From CAWBCR01 sp963787375 (lineage in GTDB: Bacteria > Chloroflexota > Anaerolineae > Aggregatilineales > UBA3940), in the NCBI GenBank assembly GCA_963787375.1, contig CAWBCR010000016.1, positions 1 to 64,000 of the forward strand: a stretch of 64,000 nt of DNA, given 5' to 3'. The stretch's first letter is position 1. The number at the start of each line of letters is the position of its first letter. Below, in pieces: positions 1 through 9,923 of the stretch. The position numbers and the translations under genes were made by a program. Below the pieces are notes generated by a model. That model was given only the letters and a program-made list of their open reading frames with translations, had not been told where the DNA came from and searched no databases.

Positions 1-2235
1 ATGGCCTTCGACGAGCAGGGCCAGGCCGATACTGTCGAGCGGCGCACTGCCGTCTGCCGGCGGGCCTACGACATTTTGACCCAACAGGTCGGCTTCCCGC
101 CGAAAGACATCATCTTCGACCCTAACATCTTCGCCGTGGGGACCGGCATCGCCGAGCACAACGGCTACGCCCTGGCCTACTTCGAGGCCGCCCGCTGGAT
201 CAAGGCCAACCTGCCGTATGCGTTGATCAGCGGTGGAGTCAGCAATGTGTTGTTCTCCTTCCGGGGCAACGATACCGTTCGCGAGGCCATCCATGCGGCA
301 TTCCTGTATCACGGCATACAGGCCGGGATGGACATGGCAATTGTTAACGCGGCAACTGGCCATGTACGATGAGATCGACCGGACCTGCTGGAACGGGTCG
401 AAGACGTGCTGCTCAATCGCCGGCCTGATGCTACGGAGCGGCTGGTCGAGTTTGCCGAAACGGTCAGCGGGGGCAGCAAACCGAAAAGACAGAAAACGTT
501 GAGTGGCGCGAAGGGCCGGTAAAGGACCGCCTCAGCACGCGCTGGTCAAGGGCATCACCGAGTACATCGTCGCGGACACTGAGGAGGCGCGCCAGAAACT
601 GGCCCGCCCGATGGACGTAATCGAAGGCCCGCTGATGCACGGCATGAACGTCGTCGGCGACCTGTTCGGCGCGGGCAAGATGTTCCTGCCGCAGGTGGTT
701 AAAAGCGCGCGGGTGATGAAACAGGCCGTGGCCCATCTGGTGCCCTACATTGAAGCAGAGAAGCAGGCGCTGGGCGAACACGCTCGAACGGCAGGATCTG
801 ATGGCCACGGTCAAGGGTGACGTACACGACATCGGCAAGAGCATTGTAGGTGTGGTGCTGGACTGCAACGGCTACGAGGTCATCGACCTGGGCGTGATGG
901 CACCCGCCGAGAAAATCCTGGAGACGGCCCGCGAGCAGCAGGCCGACATCATCGGGCTGAGCGGGCTGATCACACCCTCGCTGGAGGAAATGCGCCACGT
1001 GGCGCGTGAGATGCAGCGCGAGGGGTTCGACCTCCCTCTGCTGATCGGCGGTGCGACGACCTCCAAAGTGCACACTGCCGTCAAGATCGAGCCGGAGTAC
1101 ACGCGCGGCCCGGTCGTGCACGTGGTCGACGCCTCGCGCGCGGTCGGCGTCGTGGCAAACCTGCTGGGCGATGGCACACGCGAGAGCTTCGCTGCCGGGG
1201 TCCACGCCGAGTACGAATCGCTGCGCGAGAAGCATGCCGGAAGGCAGGCTGGCCACGCGCTGATCACGCTGGAGCAGGCACGCGCTAACCGCTTCCAGCC
1301 CGACTGGTCGCAGACCGTGCTGCCAAACCCAACCTGACGGGGCGCAAAGCGTTCGACTCCTACGACCTTGCAGAGCTGGCACGCTTCATCGACTGGACGC
1401 CGTTCTTCCAGGTATGGGAGCTGGCCGGTACTTTCCCCGCTATCCTCGACAACCCCACTGTCGGCGAGACGGCGCGCGGCCTGTACGACGACGCACAGGA
1501 GATGCTCAGCCAGATCGTCGCTGAAAACTGGTTGACAGCACGGGCGGTGATCGGCCTGTTCCCGGCCAACAGCATCTGCGACGATATCGAGGTCTACACC
1601 GACGAGTCGCGCCGTGACGTGTTGGCCGTGATCCACAACCTGAGACAGCAAATGCAGAAAGCGCCGGGGCGGCCCAACCTGTGCCTCTCGGATTCGTTGC
1701 CCCACGCGAAACCAACCTTCCCGACCATATTGGCCTGTTCGCCGTCACTGCCGGTATCGGCCTTGAGACACATGTCACCCGCTTCGAGGCGGCGCGCGAT
1801 GACTATCGCAGCATTATGGTCAAGGCGCTGGCCGACCGGCTGGCGGAGGCCTTCGCCGAGCGGATGCACCAGCGGGTGCGTACCGAATTCTGGGGCTACG
1901 CGCCTGACGAGACGCTCGACAACGCGGCGCTGATCGCCGGGCAGTACCGGGGAATCCGGCCAGCGCCGGGCTACCCCGCTTGCCCCGACCACACCGAGAA
2001 GGGTGAGTTGTTCCGCCTGCTGGATGCGCCCGCCAGCGCCTGCATCACGCTGACCGGCAGCTACGCGATGCAGCCCGGCGCGTCGGTCAGCGGCTACTAC
2101 TTCGCGCACCCTGAGGCCGCCTACTTCGGCATCGGGCGCATTGGCAAGGATCAGGTCGAGGACTACGCCCGCCGCAAGGGGATGGACGTCGAGACGGCCG
2201 AGCACTGGCTGGCATCGCTGCTGGGGTATGGCTGA
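1..2235 (+). pseudogene. metH: Methionine synthase (cobalamin-dependent), 5'-truncated by the window edge and multiply frameshifted
   Basis: MetH transfers a methyl group from 5-methyltetrahydrofolate via cobalamin to homocysteine. The visible part starts inside the pterin-binding domain (about 1-480, e.g. DPNIFAVGTGIAEHNGY, SGGVSNV, FRGND), followed by the cobalamin cap domain (about 500-770, VIEGPLMHGMNVVGDLFGAGK), the B12 domain with the DxHxxG signature (GDVHDIGKS near 820-845) and the C-terminal reactivation/AdoMet domain (about 1330-2235, ending in EHWLASLLGYG). The homocysteine domain lies outside the window. The reading frame moves 1-2-1-3-2-3-2-1, with shifts near 355, 380, 500, 529, 785, 1325 and 1685, so no single ORF covers it. 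Domain order and key residues are otherwise intact. Either assembly indels or a decaying gene explains this; the density is higher than in any other broken gene here. Confidence 0.9.
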
Positions 2236-2270
2236 TGGCGTACAGCGTGTAGTCTGCGCCAGCGAGCGGG

Positions 2271-4644
2271 TTATTTGATCCACCCGGCGAGCCGCGCCAG
2301 CCAGAACAGGCGCAGGCTACGATCCAGGCGCGGCCAGGCGGCCAGCAGCGCGTGGGCATCTGATCGTGCAGGTTGGTGCGGACTGTAACGCTGGCGGACC
2401 ACCAGCGACACCAGCTTCTGCGCTGCCTGTTCCGCATTTGAGCGCCGTGCCGTCCAGTCGACACCCAGGCGCGGCGCATGATCTACCTTGAGCGGCCAGC
2501 GCAGCGACCAAATCAGTCAGGAATTCATCAGGCGTCTGGGTGTGAGACAGCGCCACGCCTAGCCTACGACCGTACGCGACCAGCAAGCCATACAGCCGGT
2601 CGACAATCTCGGCGGGCGTGCCACGCGCCAGCCGCCGTTTGCGGATCGCGCCCCCGGCCACCACAGCCAGCATCAGCGCCCCAATTCCACTGGCGGCCGC
2701 CGGCAGCCAGCCCGATCGCAGCCAGGCGGGCTTTGTTCCCGCCGACTGCTCGGCCTGCCACGCTGCGATGACCTGTGCAGAAGCCGCCTCCACATCCCAG
2801 TCTGCGGGCAACCCGCGCACCGGTTCAGGATAGGCTGAGGTTGGCTCAAAGGGAATCCAGCCATAGCCGGGGAAGTACACCTCAACCCATGAATGCGCGT
2901 CAGACTGGATCACCCGGTAGGATCTGCGTTCTGGCGTCATAGCTGCCCGCTGCATAACCGACAGCCAGCCGTGCCGGAATGTCGACGCTGCGCGCCATGA
3001 CGACCATTGCCGAGGCGTAGTAATCACAGTAGCCACGCTTGAGGTCAAACAGAAACGAGTCGACCACATCGGCGTCAGTAGACGGTGCAGGCAAGCCAAG
3101 CGTATAGGGGATGGTGCGCAGGTAAGTTTGCAGCGCCAGCGCCTGATCGTAGACGGTCGGCTGGCCGGCGGTGAGGCTGTGCGCCAGGTCGATAACCCGC
3201 TGCGGCAGCTCATCCGGCAGCGATAGGTAATTGTTTGTCACCCATGACCGGATACATCTGCGGACGCGCTCCGGAGGTCGTCGGGCGTGGCACCGGGCAC
3301 CCACGACAGCACCTCATAACCCGATTGCGCGACGACGCTACGCACGCCGATCAGGTCGAGCGCCTCCGGGTCGAGCCAGGTGCCTTCGGCGGGCAGGTTG
3401 AGGCTCACCGGTCGCCCGGCAGCGTAGATCTGCCGCCCCGGCCCCTGCAGCCGCACGACCTGCCGCACCAGCGCGAACCCCGGCGGTGGCGTGATCGACG
3501 CTGGCCATAGCGGTGCGGCGTCAGGTGCCAGGCTGCTCGTGCTGTTCTGGATCCAGCCCTGACCGGTGTATTCGTCATAGCTGGTGGCTCGCCAGTACAG
3601 GTGCGTCTGCGGCAGGCCCGGCGTTTGGACCGACATGACCGGCGCGTTAAGCAGGTCGGGGCCCGCGCCGAGCAGGTGCTCCCTGGGCCACACACCCATG
3701 AAAGGGGCTGCGTTGGCTGGCGCTGACGCCGCCGCAATGCCCTCGCCCTCGCCGGGCGCTGCCACCTGCGCCGGGTGCAGCAGGTCGTCCACCCATTGGC
3801 CCAGCGCCGGGTCCGTCACCCACACGCTGACGCCCATTACGGCGGTCGCCGCCAGCATGACAGCCCCACTCGACAGCCACCAGTCGAACCCCAGCCCCGG
3901 ATAAAGTGAGTTGGTAGGCCAGCGATCCTGTAATCTACACAGCGCCGAATCGCCGGCCCACAACAGCCCCAGCGCCAACACCACCACCAGAAACGACCAC
4001 CCCTCGGCGCTGTAATAGGTGTTGAGCGCAGCCGTCCCCACCACTGCCGTCAGCGCGCCCCACGGATTTTCGCGCCGCGCAGCAGACCATCCCACCCAGC
4101 CGGCAGCGCCCCACACCAGCAGGCCCAGCAGGCTGCCCAGCAGGATCTGCCCGCTGTCCCAGTGGTGCGGTGCCAGCGTCGGAGGCCAGCCGGCACGCAG
4201 GTTCCAGCCGTACAGCGCGACACGCCCCCAGGCCGCGCGCCACTCGGTCAGAGCCGGGAACGATGCAACCGCTGGCGCGGCTGCCCCGGGCCTGAGGGCC
4301 TGGACGACCCCGGCAGCCAGCGCCCGCAGCCCCCACCACCCGGCTGAGGCCAGTTCGCCAAGCGCCGGGCGCGCTGCCGGCAGGACTGCCCCCAGCGACT
4401 GCGCCACAAACAGACACGCCCCGATCAGCATCAGCGCTGCCGCCAGCCGGGGCCGTTGGGGCAGTGCAGTGCTTAGAAGCAAACCAAGCAGCGTCGACAG
4501 CACTGTCGCCGACCACAGGAAGCCGGGCGACTTTAGCCAGCCGGTCGCACTTAGCTCTACCGGCAGGCAGGCCAGCATAATAGCGATCAGGCCGGCCCGT
4601 ATCCAGGTGTGGGGCGTCCAGCGCGGCAGATGCAGCCTGCGCAT
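2271..4644 (-). CDS. Transglutaminase-like membrane protein, TgpA/DUF3488 type (three frameshifts)
   Basis: About 790 residues: a polytopic N-terminal membrane region (DUF3488/TgpA_N-like, many hydrophobic helices), a periplasmic transglutaminase core, one more membrane helix (about residues 630-660) and a C-terminal DUF4129-like tail. The catalytic triad is recognisable: Cys in RGYCDYYAS, His in SDAHSWVEVYF and the acidic position in IPFEPT (usually FDPT). The frame changes near 3250, 2937 and 2477; each piece is homologous in a different frame, and the final piece ends with TAA at 2271. The chosen ATG (4644) lies just after the TGA of the upstream DUF58 gene; a GTG at 4650 would give a GTGA overlap. 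DUF58 plus TgpA is a standard pair, normally with a MoxR AAA+ ATPase, which is not adjacent here. The substrate is unknown. Confidence 0.85.
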
Positions 4645-4646
4645 CG

Positions 4647-6026
4647 TCACGATCGGACATCCGCCGGGCGCGCGCGCACGATCACCCGGCCATGTGGCGT
4701 CACCTTGAACTCCCAGTCGCCGCCGCCGGGCGCAGCCGGCGATGCATACAGGCCGGGCTGGCAGCGCACCACCTGCACGCCGATGCCCAACCCGACCAGC
4801 ACCGCGCGGATGCCATCGACGCTGCCAGGGTCTTGCGCCTGTTCGAAGGAAGCCGCATCCAACAGGACAACATCGCGCACAGCCGCCCGCAGGACCGGCT
4901 GGGCCAGCAGCGGCGGCCAATCAGGCGACGTGGATGGCGTGACGATCACGAGCGAGTCACCGCGTCGCAGGCGCGGCTGAACGTCGCGCAGCAGCGCCGC
5001 CAGAGGAAGGTTTGCCTGCGCTTCGACCGGTGCCAGCACGCGCAGCATTTGCCACAACTGCGCCGAGCCACTGGCGGGTGGGATCACAACCGGCTGTGGA
5101 ATGCAGGCCGCCAATCCAACCCCCTTCCCCGCGCGCAGCAGATGCCACGCCCAGCTTGCCGTCCAGATGACTGCGTATTCCAGGGTCGAGTTGTCACCGC
5201 TGCCGGCATGTGCCTGTGGATCGAGGTCAAGTACCAGCCACACGTTGCCGCCCATCTCGCGGTCGAACTCCTTGACCAGGAATGTCTGGTGCCGCGCCGA
5301 AAGCGGCCAGTGAATGCGGCGGATGGGGTCGCCTGGGCGGTAATCGCGCACCCCGCCGATGGCAGCAGTTTCAGCCAGGCTGCGCTGGCGTGATGCCGCC
5401 TGACCCTGTCCCCCGCCAGCCAACCCCGGGACGGACAGATCGTGCAGCACCGGCGGAAAGACCAGCACCTCGCGCGTATGTGGATAGTCACACGTCACCC
5501 CGAACATGCCCAACGGATCGCCAAAGCGAACTGTCGTCGGCCCCAGCCGGAACACCCCCCGCCGCCGGCTGCGCCCGCGCAGCCGCCAAGTTGTCTGGCT
5601 GTTGGCACCTGCCGCCCGCACTGTCGAGAGATTGTAGCCGGGCAGGTCGGAGCGATCGTCGATTTCGGCGGCCAGCAGCGGGAACGGGGAAGCATTGTGC
5701 AGCGTGAAGGCTTCTTCGAGCAGGTCGCCGACCTGCATCCAGGTGTGCAGCACACGCCGCTCGAAAGACACGCCGCGCGCGGCCAGCAGCGCCCACAGCA
5801 GGCACATGCCGATTGCGGTAGCCAGCCCCGCGACCAGCACCGTCCACAACCGCGCGGGCTGCACGACCATCAAGACGATCAGCCCGATCAGCGCTGCGAA
5901 CGGCCAGCGCGCCACCACGCTTACCATGGTGACGCGTCCGCTATCGCTGCGGTGAGTGATCTGCCAGCGGCCTGCGATCAGATTGCGAGCGGCATGTGCG
6001 AGAGCCTCACGAGGACGGATCGGCAT
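4647..6026 (-). CDS. DUF58 domain-containing membrane protein
   Basis: 459 residues. Two hydrophobic helices lie near the N-terminus (FAALIGLIVLMVV and VLVAGLATAIGMCLLWALL), followed by a beta-rich segment and the DUF58 signature (RDYRPGDPIRRIHW about two thirds in), then a vWA-like C-terminal part (WLVLDLDPQ). DUF58 proteins accompany MoxR ATPases and transglutaminase-like proteins and probably act in assembly or chaperoning at the membrane; no enzymatic activity is established. The start at 6026 was chosen because a GAGG Shine-Dalgarno sits about six bases upstream; an internal ATG at 5927 is an alternative that would begin right at the first membrane helix. Its stop overlaps the region where the transglutaminase gene begins, so the two are likely co-transcribed. 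Confidence 0.85.
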   Translation of the reverse strand: MPIRPREALAHAARNLIAGRWQITHRSDSGRVTMVSVVARWPFAALIGLIVLMVVQPARLWTVLVAGLATAIGMCLLWALLAARGVSFERRVLHTWMQVGDLLEEAFTLHNASPFPLLAAEIDDRSDLPGYNLSTVRAAGANSQTTWRLRGRSRRRGVFRLGPTTVRFGDPLGMFGVTCDYPHTREVLVFPPVLHDLSVPGLAGGGQGQAASRQRSLAETAAIGGVRDYRPGDPIRRIHWPLSARHQTFLVKEFDREMGGNVWLVLDLDPQAHAGSGDNSTLEYAVIWTASWAWHLLRAGKGVGLAACIPQPVVIPPASGSAQLWQMLRVLAPVEAQANLPLAALLRDVQPRLRRGDSLVIVTPSTSPDWPPLLAQPVLRAAVRDVVLLDAASFEQAQDPGSVDGIRAVLVGLGIGVQVVRCQPGLYASPAAPGGGDWEFKVTPHGRVIVRARPADVRS

Positions 6027-6134
6027 GGCGAACCTCGTCAGGGAAAAGGGACGTTGGCGGATGGTGCTACGATCATGGTACTCCAAACAGCACAGCCCGT
6101 CTATGGTAGTGGCGATCCAGAATTGGCCAGACCC

Positions 6135-6163
6135 TTTCCGCTTTGTGCCAAACACCTTATAAT
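6135..6163 (+). promoter_or_regulatory. Promoter of the CopD-like gene, giving a probably leaderless mRNA
   Basis: A perfect TATAAT (6158-6163) is preceded at 17 bases by a weak -35 (TTTCCG, 6135-6140). The ATG of the next gene begins at 6171, seven bases after the -10 box, so transcription would start at or beside the A of the ATG. No Shine-Dalgarno is present. This is a sequence-only prediction. Confidence 0.5.
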
Positions 6164-6170
6164 CGGCGCT

Positions 6171-6680
6171 ATGTCGACTTGGGCACTGGCGTTGAATTAC
6201 CTGTTCCACCTGCTGGCTACGGTGATATGGCTGGGCGGGATGGCGACTCTGACTCTCGTCGCGTGGCCGGGGCTGCGCCGCGCGCTGGGCGACTCCGAGC
6301 AAGTCGACCGGGCTGCCGAGGCGCTACGCCAGCGCATGCAGCCGATGGCGAACGTCAGCCTGGCCGTGCTGCTGGTCACGGGCCTGATCCAGATGAGCGG
6401 CGACCCGCACTACGTCGGCTTTCTGGCGATCAAGAACGCCTGGGATGTCACGCTGCTGATCAAGCACATCATCGTAGGGCTCATGATCGCCGTCACCGCC
6501 GCGATGCAGATCGGCGTGCAACCGGCGCTGGGCCGCGCGGCGCTGCTGGCCCGCCGCAGCGAATCAGAAGGCCGTACGCTGGAGGCTCGCCTGCATCACC
6601 GTTTGCGGTACCTTTCGCGCCTGAACCTCGCGCTGGGTGTGCTGGTTCTGATCTGCACCGCTTTCTTGACCGCGCTGTAG
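6171..6680 (+). CDS. CopD-like small integral membrane protein
   Basis: 169 residues with four predicted membrane helices (LNYLFHLLATVIWLGGMAT; VSLAVLLVTGLIQM; LLIKHIIVGLMIAVTAAMQIG; LALGVLVLICTAFLTAL). Conserved-looking His residues lie within helices 1 and 3 (FHLLATVIWLGG, KHIIVGL), as in the CopD/DUF2269 family of copper-resistance and cytochrome-b561-like membrane proteins. Function in this organism is not determined; copper handling or a redox role are family possibilities. The ATG at 6171 was selected since the membrane helix begins immediately after it; a longer upstream frame runs antisense to the DUF58 gene and lacks coding character. A GT39 glycosyltransferase gene follows 20 bases downstream. 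Confidence 0.7.
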   Translation: MSTWALALNYLFHLLATVIWLGGMATLTLVAWPGLRRALGDSEQVDRAAEALRQRMQPMANVSLAVLLVTGLIQMSGDPHYVGFLAIKNAWDVTLLIKHIIVGLMIAVTAAMQIGVQPALGRAALLARRSESEGRTLEARLHHRLRYLSRLNLALGVLVLICTAFLTAL

Positions 6681-6700
6681 CTCTGTGTAAGAGACGCCTG

Positions 6701-8797
6701 ATGACCAACCACCAGGAACTTCCCACGCCAGATCAGGACGACCGGGCCGCCGCCGCCGGGCTCCACGCAGAAACCCGCCGCCGATGGTATTTCCCGGCAG
6801 CGGTTGCCGTCCTGCTGGTCGCGTCCTTCTTCCGCCTATGGCAGCTTGGCACGATCCCGCCCGGCATGCACGGCGAAGAGCTGGTCAACGCCCAGATTTC
6901 CCAGCAGATCCTGCATGGCAACCTGTCCGTCATCTACGACCAGGTGCAGCCCGCCCGCGAGGGGTTGTATTACGCCATCCTCGCGCTGTCGACGGCGATC
7001 ACCGGGCACGGCCTGATTCTATGGCGGCTGCCGTCGGTGTGGCTGTCGATGCTGGCGATTGCCATGACGCTGCGCTTGATGCGCCTTTTGTTTGGCGCTC
7101 GCGTCTCGCTGATGACCGGTGCGCTGATGGCCGTCGCCTTCTGGCCGGTATGGATGGGCCGCACCGTGCAGCACGTCACGCTGATGCCGCTGATCACAAC
7201 CGTGGTTATTTACACGCTGACCCGCGCCTATTTCGCTTCCGATCAGACCGAGTTGAGCCTGTGGTTCACCCTGTGCGGCATCGCGTTAGGGGTTGCTCAG
7301 TACGTACATGTCACAGCCTGGACGCTGCTAGTCATCGTGATCGCTTTCCTGGCGTACCGCCTGCTCACGAACCACGAGGAACTGATGCGGCACCGGGCTA
7401 ACATCGTGTATGCCGGCGCGCTGGTGGCGGTTGTCTGCCTGCCGCTGATCGTTTTTATCGTTCGGCATCCCGGCGTGCGCGAGCCAGTCCCGGTCGCCAG
7501 CCAGCCGGGCCTGATCCTCGAGATGCCGGGCCGCCTGATCGTGTCGTTGAGCGCGCTGGTGCTCCGTGGCGACATGCTCCCCTGGCACAATCTGCCCGGT
7601 CGCCCAATCTTTGGCCCTTTCCTGGGTGTGCTGCTGGTGATCGGCATTGGGGTGGCGCTGGCACGCTGGCGACGCCCGGCGTATGGGTTGGCGCTGCTGT
7701 GGATGGCCGTGGGCTTGCTGCCGGTTGCATTTCTACCTCACCAACCCGACTTCGAGTATATGGCCGTCACCCTGCCGGTTGTGTTTGTCTTCCCGGCGAT
7801 CGGGCTGCTGGCCATCTTTCAGTTTGTGCGCGACGCGCTGCCCCAGAAAATCAGCCTGCGAGCGACGGAGGTTGTCAGCGGCGTGGTCGTGATTCTGGTC
7901 GTCGGCAATACCGTGTGGACCTATCGTGACTACTTCATCGTGTGGCCGTCAAAAGGTGACGTTCGGCTGACCTACGAGGCCGACCTGGGTCTACTGGCCC
8001 ACTACCTCGATACCAGCCGCGACCCGTCGCCAGTGTCGATCTGCTCTACGCCGGTTGATCGCACCGAGGACCCCTTTGCGCTGACTAACGCCGAGCTGCT
8101 CGGCTACCTGATGCACCGCCACGATCTACCGATCCGCTACTTCGATTGCACGCAGAGTCTGATCATTGCTAACGGTGGCGAATCACAACTGCTGATCTTC
8201 CCGCGCGGGCACTACTACGATCATCTGCCCGGCGCGCTGCTGGTCTGGATGCGCTACGCGCATGACGAGGGTGTGCCGGGCATTCGTCCTGATGTCATCA
8301 TGCGCCTCGACGTGAGCCAACAGATCGCCGACCGCGCTGGCGCGTTCCAGACGACCGCGCTGACCGCGTGGCCGCCCGAAGCCAACGACCCGAACCTGGC
8401 TGCGCTGCCGGTGACGTTTGGCTACAATGTCTCATTCCTGGGCTACGAGGTGCGCGGCGATACCATCCACCCCACAGACTGGGTCGAGCTGACGACCTAC
8501 TGGCGCATGGACGGTCCGCCACCACCCAAGCTGACGCTGTTCGCCCACCTGCTCAGTAACCCGGTGGTCGTCATCGCGCAGACGGACAGCCTCGGCGTGG
8601 ATATTGGCACGCTGCAAGTACGGGACATCTTCCTGCAGCACAGCATGATCCAGACCCGTGAGGGCATGACACCGGGCGCGTATGCGCTTTCGGTTGGGCT
8701 GTATTTTCCGGACACCAGGCAGCGCCTTCCCGCCTTTGTGAACGGCTCCGTGAAAGCCGATCGCCTGTTCCTCAAGACGATCACCGTGTTGCCATGA
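6701..8797 (+). CDS. GT39/ArnT-like polytopic glycosyltransferase
   Basis: 698 residues. About ten or more membrane helices occupy residues 30-400, followed by a soluble C-terminal part of about 290 residues with beta-sandwich character. The first luminal loop contains the acidic pair typical of GT-C enzymes (GMHGEELVNAQI, around residue 60). Such proteins transfer a sugar from a polyprenyl-phosphate donor to protein or lipid acceptors on the outer face of the membrane. Donor and acceptor cannot be deduced. The ATG at 6701 follows the CopD-like stop by 20 bases; an open frame extending further upstream merely overlaps that gene. The stop (TGA 8795-8797) is 13 bases before rtcA, suggesting one transcript. 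Confidence 0.75.
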   Translation: MTNHQELPTPDQDDRAAAAGLHAETRRRWYFPAAVAVLLVASFFRLWQLGTIPPGMHGEELVNAQISQQILHGNLSVIYDQVQPAREGLYYAILALSTAITGHGLILWRLPSVWLSMLAIAMTLRLMRLLFGARVSLMTGALMAVAFWPVWMGRTVQHVTLMPLITTVVIYTLTRAYFASDQTELSLWFTLCGIALGVAQYVHVTAWTLLVIVIAFLAYRLLTNHEELMRHRANIVYAGALVAVVCLPLIVFIVRHPGVREPVPVASQPGLILEMPGRLIVSLSALVLRGDMLPWHNLPGRPIFGPFLGVLLVIGIGVALARWRRPAYGLALLWMAVGLLPVAFLPHQPDFEYMAVTLPVVFVFPAIGLLAIFQFVRDALPQKISLRATEVVSGVVVILVVGNTVWTYRDYFIVWPSKGDVRLTYEADLGLLAHYLDTSRDPSPVSICSTPVDRTEDPFALTNAELLGYLMHRHDLPIRYFDCTQSLIIANGGESQLLIFPRGHYYDHLPGALLVWMRYAHDEGVPGIRPDVIMRLDVSQQIADRAGAFQTTALTAWPPEANDPNLAALPVTFGYNVSFLGYEVRGDTIHPTDWVELTTYWRMDGPPPPKLTLFAHLLSNPVVVIAQTDSLGVDIGTLQVRDIFLQHSMIQTREGMTPGAYALSVGLYFPDTRQRLPAFVNGSVKADRLFLKTITVLP

Positions 8798-8810
8798 CCG
8801 GAGGGTCGCC

Positions 8811-9869
8811 ATGCTGGAAATAGATGGCTCTCAGGGTGAGGGCGGCGGGCAGGTGCTGCGCACTGCACTGGCACTCGCTGCACTTCAGGGCAAGCCGGTG
8901 CGAATATTCAACGTCCGCGCCGGGCGGCGCAAACCGGGCCTCGCCCCTCAGCACCTGGCGGGCGTGCTGGCAGCGGCGCAGATCTGCAACGCCGAAGTCG
9001 GGGGCGCGGCCATCCGCTCAATTGACATCACCTTTGTGCCGGGGGGCCCCGCCAAACCGGGCAGCTACACGTTTGACGTGAGCACGCTGTCAGGCCAGGG
9101 CAGTGCAGGCGCGGTGACGCTGCTGCTGCAGTCGATCCTGCTGCCGCTGGCGTTGGCCGAGGGACCTTCGCACCTGGTGCTGCGCGGCGGGACGCATGTG
9201 GCATGGAGCCCGCCCGTGCATTACGTCGACTGGGTGCTGCTGCCGACGTTAGCGCAGATGGGGCTGAATGCGTCGATCAGGCTGAATTGTTGGGGTTGGT
9301 ATCCCGAAGGCGGCGGCGAAGTTGAGGTTGACATCGCAGGCGGGGCGCGCCTGCGCGGCCTCGACCTGACAGCGCGCGGCGATCTGGTGCAGGTGCGTGG
9401 GATTGCTGCCGTCAGCAACCTGCCTTCGCACATTCCACAACGAATCGCCGGGCATGCCGCCAACCTGCTGCACCAGGCGGGCCTGCCACCCAACGTGCAG
9501 CCCACACACGGCAAGGGCCGCTCAACCGGCGCGGGGCTTTTCATCGCGCTCCACTATCAGAGAACCCGGGCCGGCTTTACCGCACTGGGCAAGCCCGGTA
9601 GGCCTTCTGAGGTCGTCGCGGAGGAAGCAGCAGAAGCCGCCATCGCCTTTCATCGGCGGAGCGAGGCGCTGGGCCGCTACCTACCCGATCAGATACTGCC
9701 TATAATGGCACTGGCCGAAGGTCCCTCGGCATTGGAGACAGTCGACATCACCCGCCACACGCTGACCAACGCCGAGATTGTCCGCCTGTTCGTCGGGCGC
9801 GAGATTGTCGTCGAGGGTGAGGAAGGTCAGCCAGGCGTCGTGCATGTCGAGGGCAGCGGACCGGCGTAA
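8811..9869 (+). CDS. rtcA: RNA 3'-terminal phosphate cyclase
   Basis: 352 residues, the usual length for RtcA. The enzyme converts RNA 3'-phosphate ends to 2',3'-cyclic phosphates using ATP through a covalent His-AMP intermediate. The N-terminal motif IDGSQGEGGGQVLRTALALA, the AGRRKPGLAPQH segment, GGGTHV-like loop (RGGTHVAWSPP) and the C-terminal RHTLTN segment are all present; the His of RHTLTN corresponds by position to the nucleophilic His309 of the E. coli enzyme. A strong Shine-Dalgarno (CGGAGGG, 8799-8805) fixes the ATG at 8811. No rtcB or rtcR is nearby; the gene instead follows a glycosyltransferase. The substrate in vivo is unknown. Confidence 0.93.
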   Translation: MLEIDGSQGEGGGQVLRTALALAALQGKPVRIFNVRAGRRKPGLAPQHLAGVLAAAQICNAEVGGAAIRSIDITFVPGGPAKPGSYTFDVSTLSGQGSAGAVTLLLQSILLPLALAEGPSHLVLRGGTHVAWSPPVHYVDWVLLPTLAQMGLNASIRLNCWGWYPEGGGEVEVDIAGGARLRGLDLTARGDLVQVRGIAAVSNLPSHIPQRIAGHAANLLHQAGLPPNVQPTHGKGRSTGAGLFIALHYQRTRAGFTALGKPGRPSEVVAEEAAEAAIAFHRRSEALGRYLPDQILPIMALAEGPSALETVDITRHTLTNAEIVRLFVGREIVVEGEEGQPGVVHVEGSGPA

Positions 9870-9876
9870 GAAGCAG

Positions 9877-9901
9877 CAGGCCCGCCAATGAGGCGGACCT
9901 G
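9877..9901. terminator. Hairpin between convergent genes rtcA and Uma2
   Basis: Arms of ten bases (CAGGCCCGCC at 9877-9886 and GGCGGACCTG at 9892-9901, one G-T wobble) with a five-base loop. There is no clean T tract, so it may be a weak bidirectional terminator. The right arm and following bases resemble half of the hairpin at 11465-11496. Confidence 0.5.
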
Positions 9902-9923
9902 TGTGTTTCTGTGGGTGATCCGA

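Noticed and set aside
1..2235. Programmed frameshifting in metH
   Set aside because: Seven shifts in both directions without slippery heptamers or pseudoknots cannot be programmed recoding.
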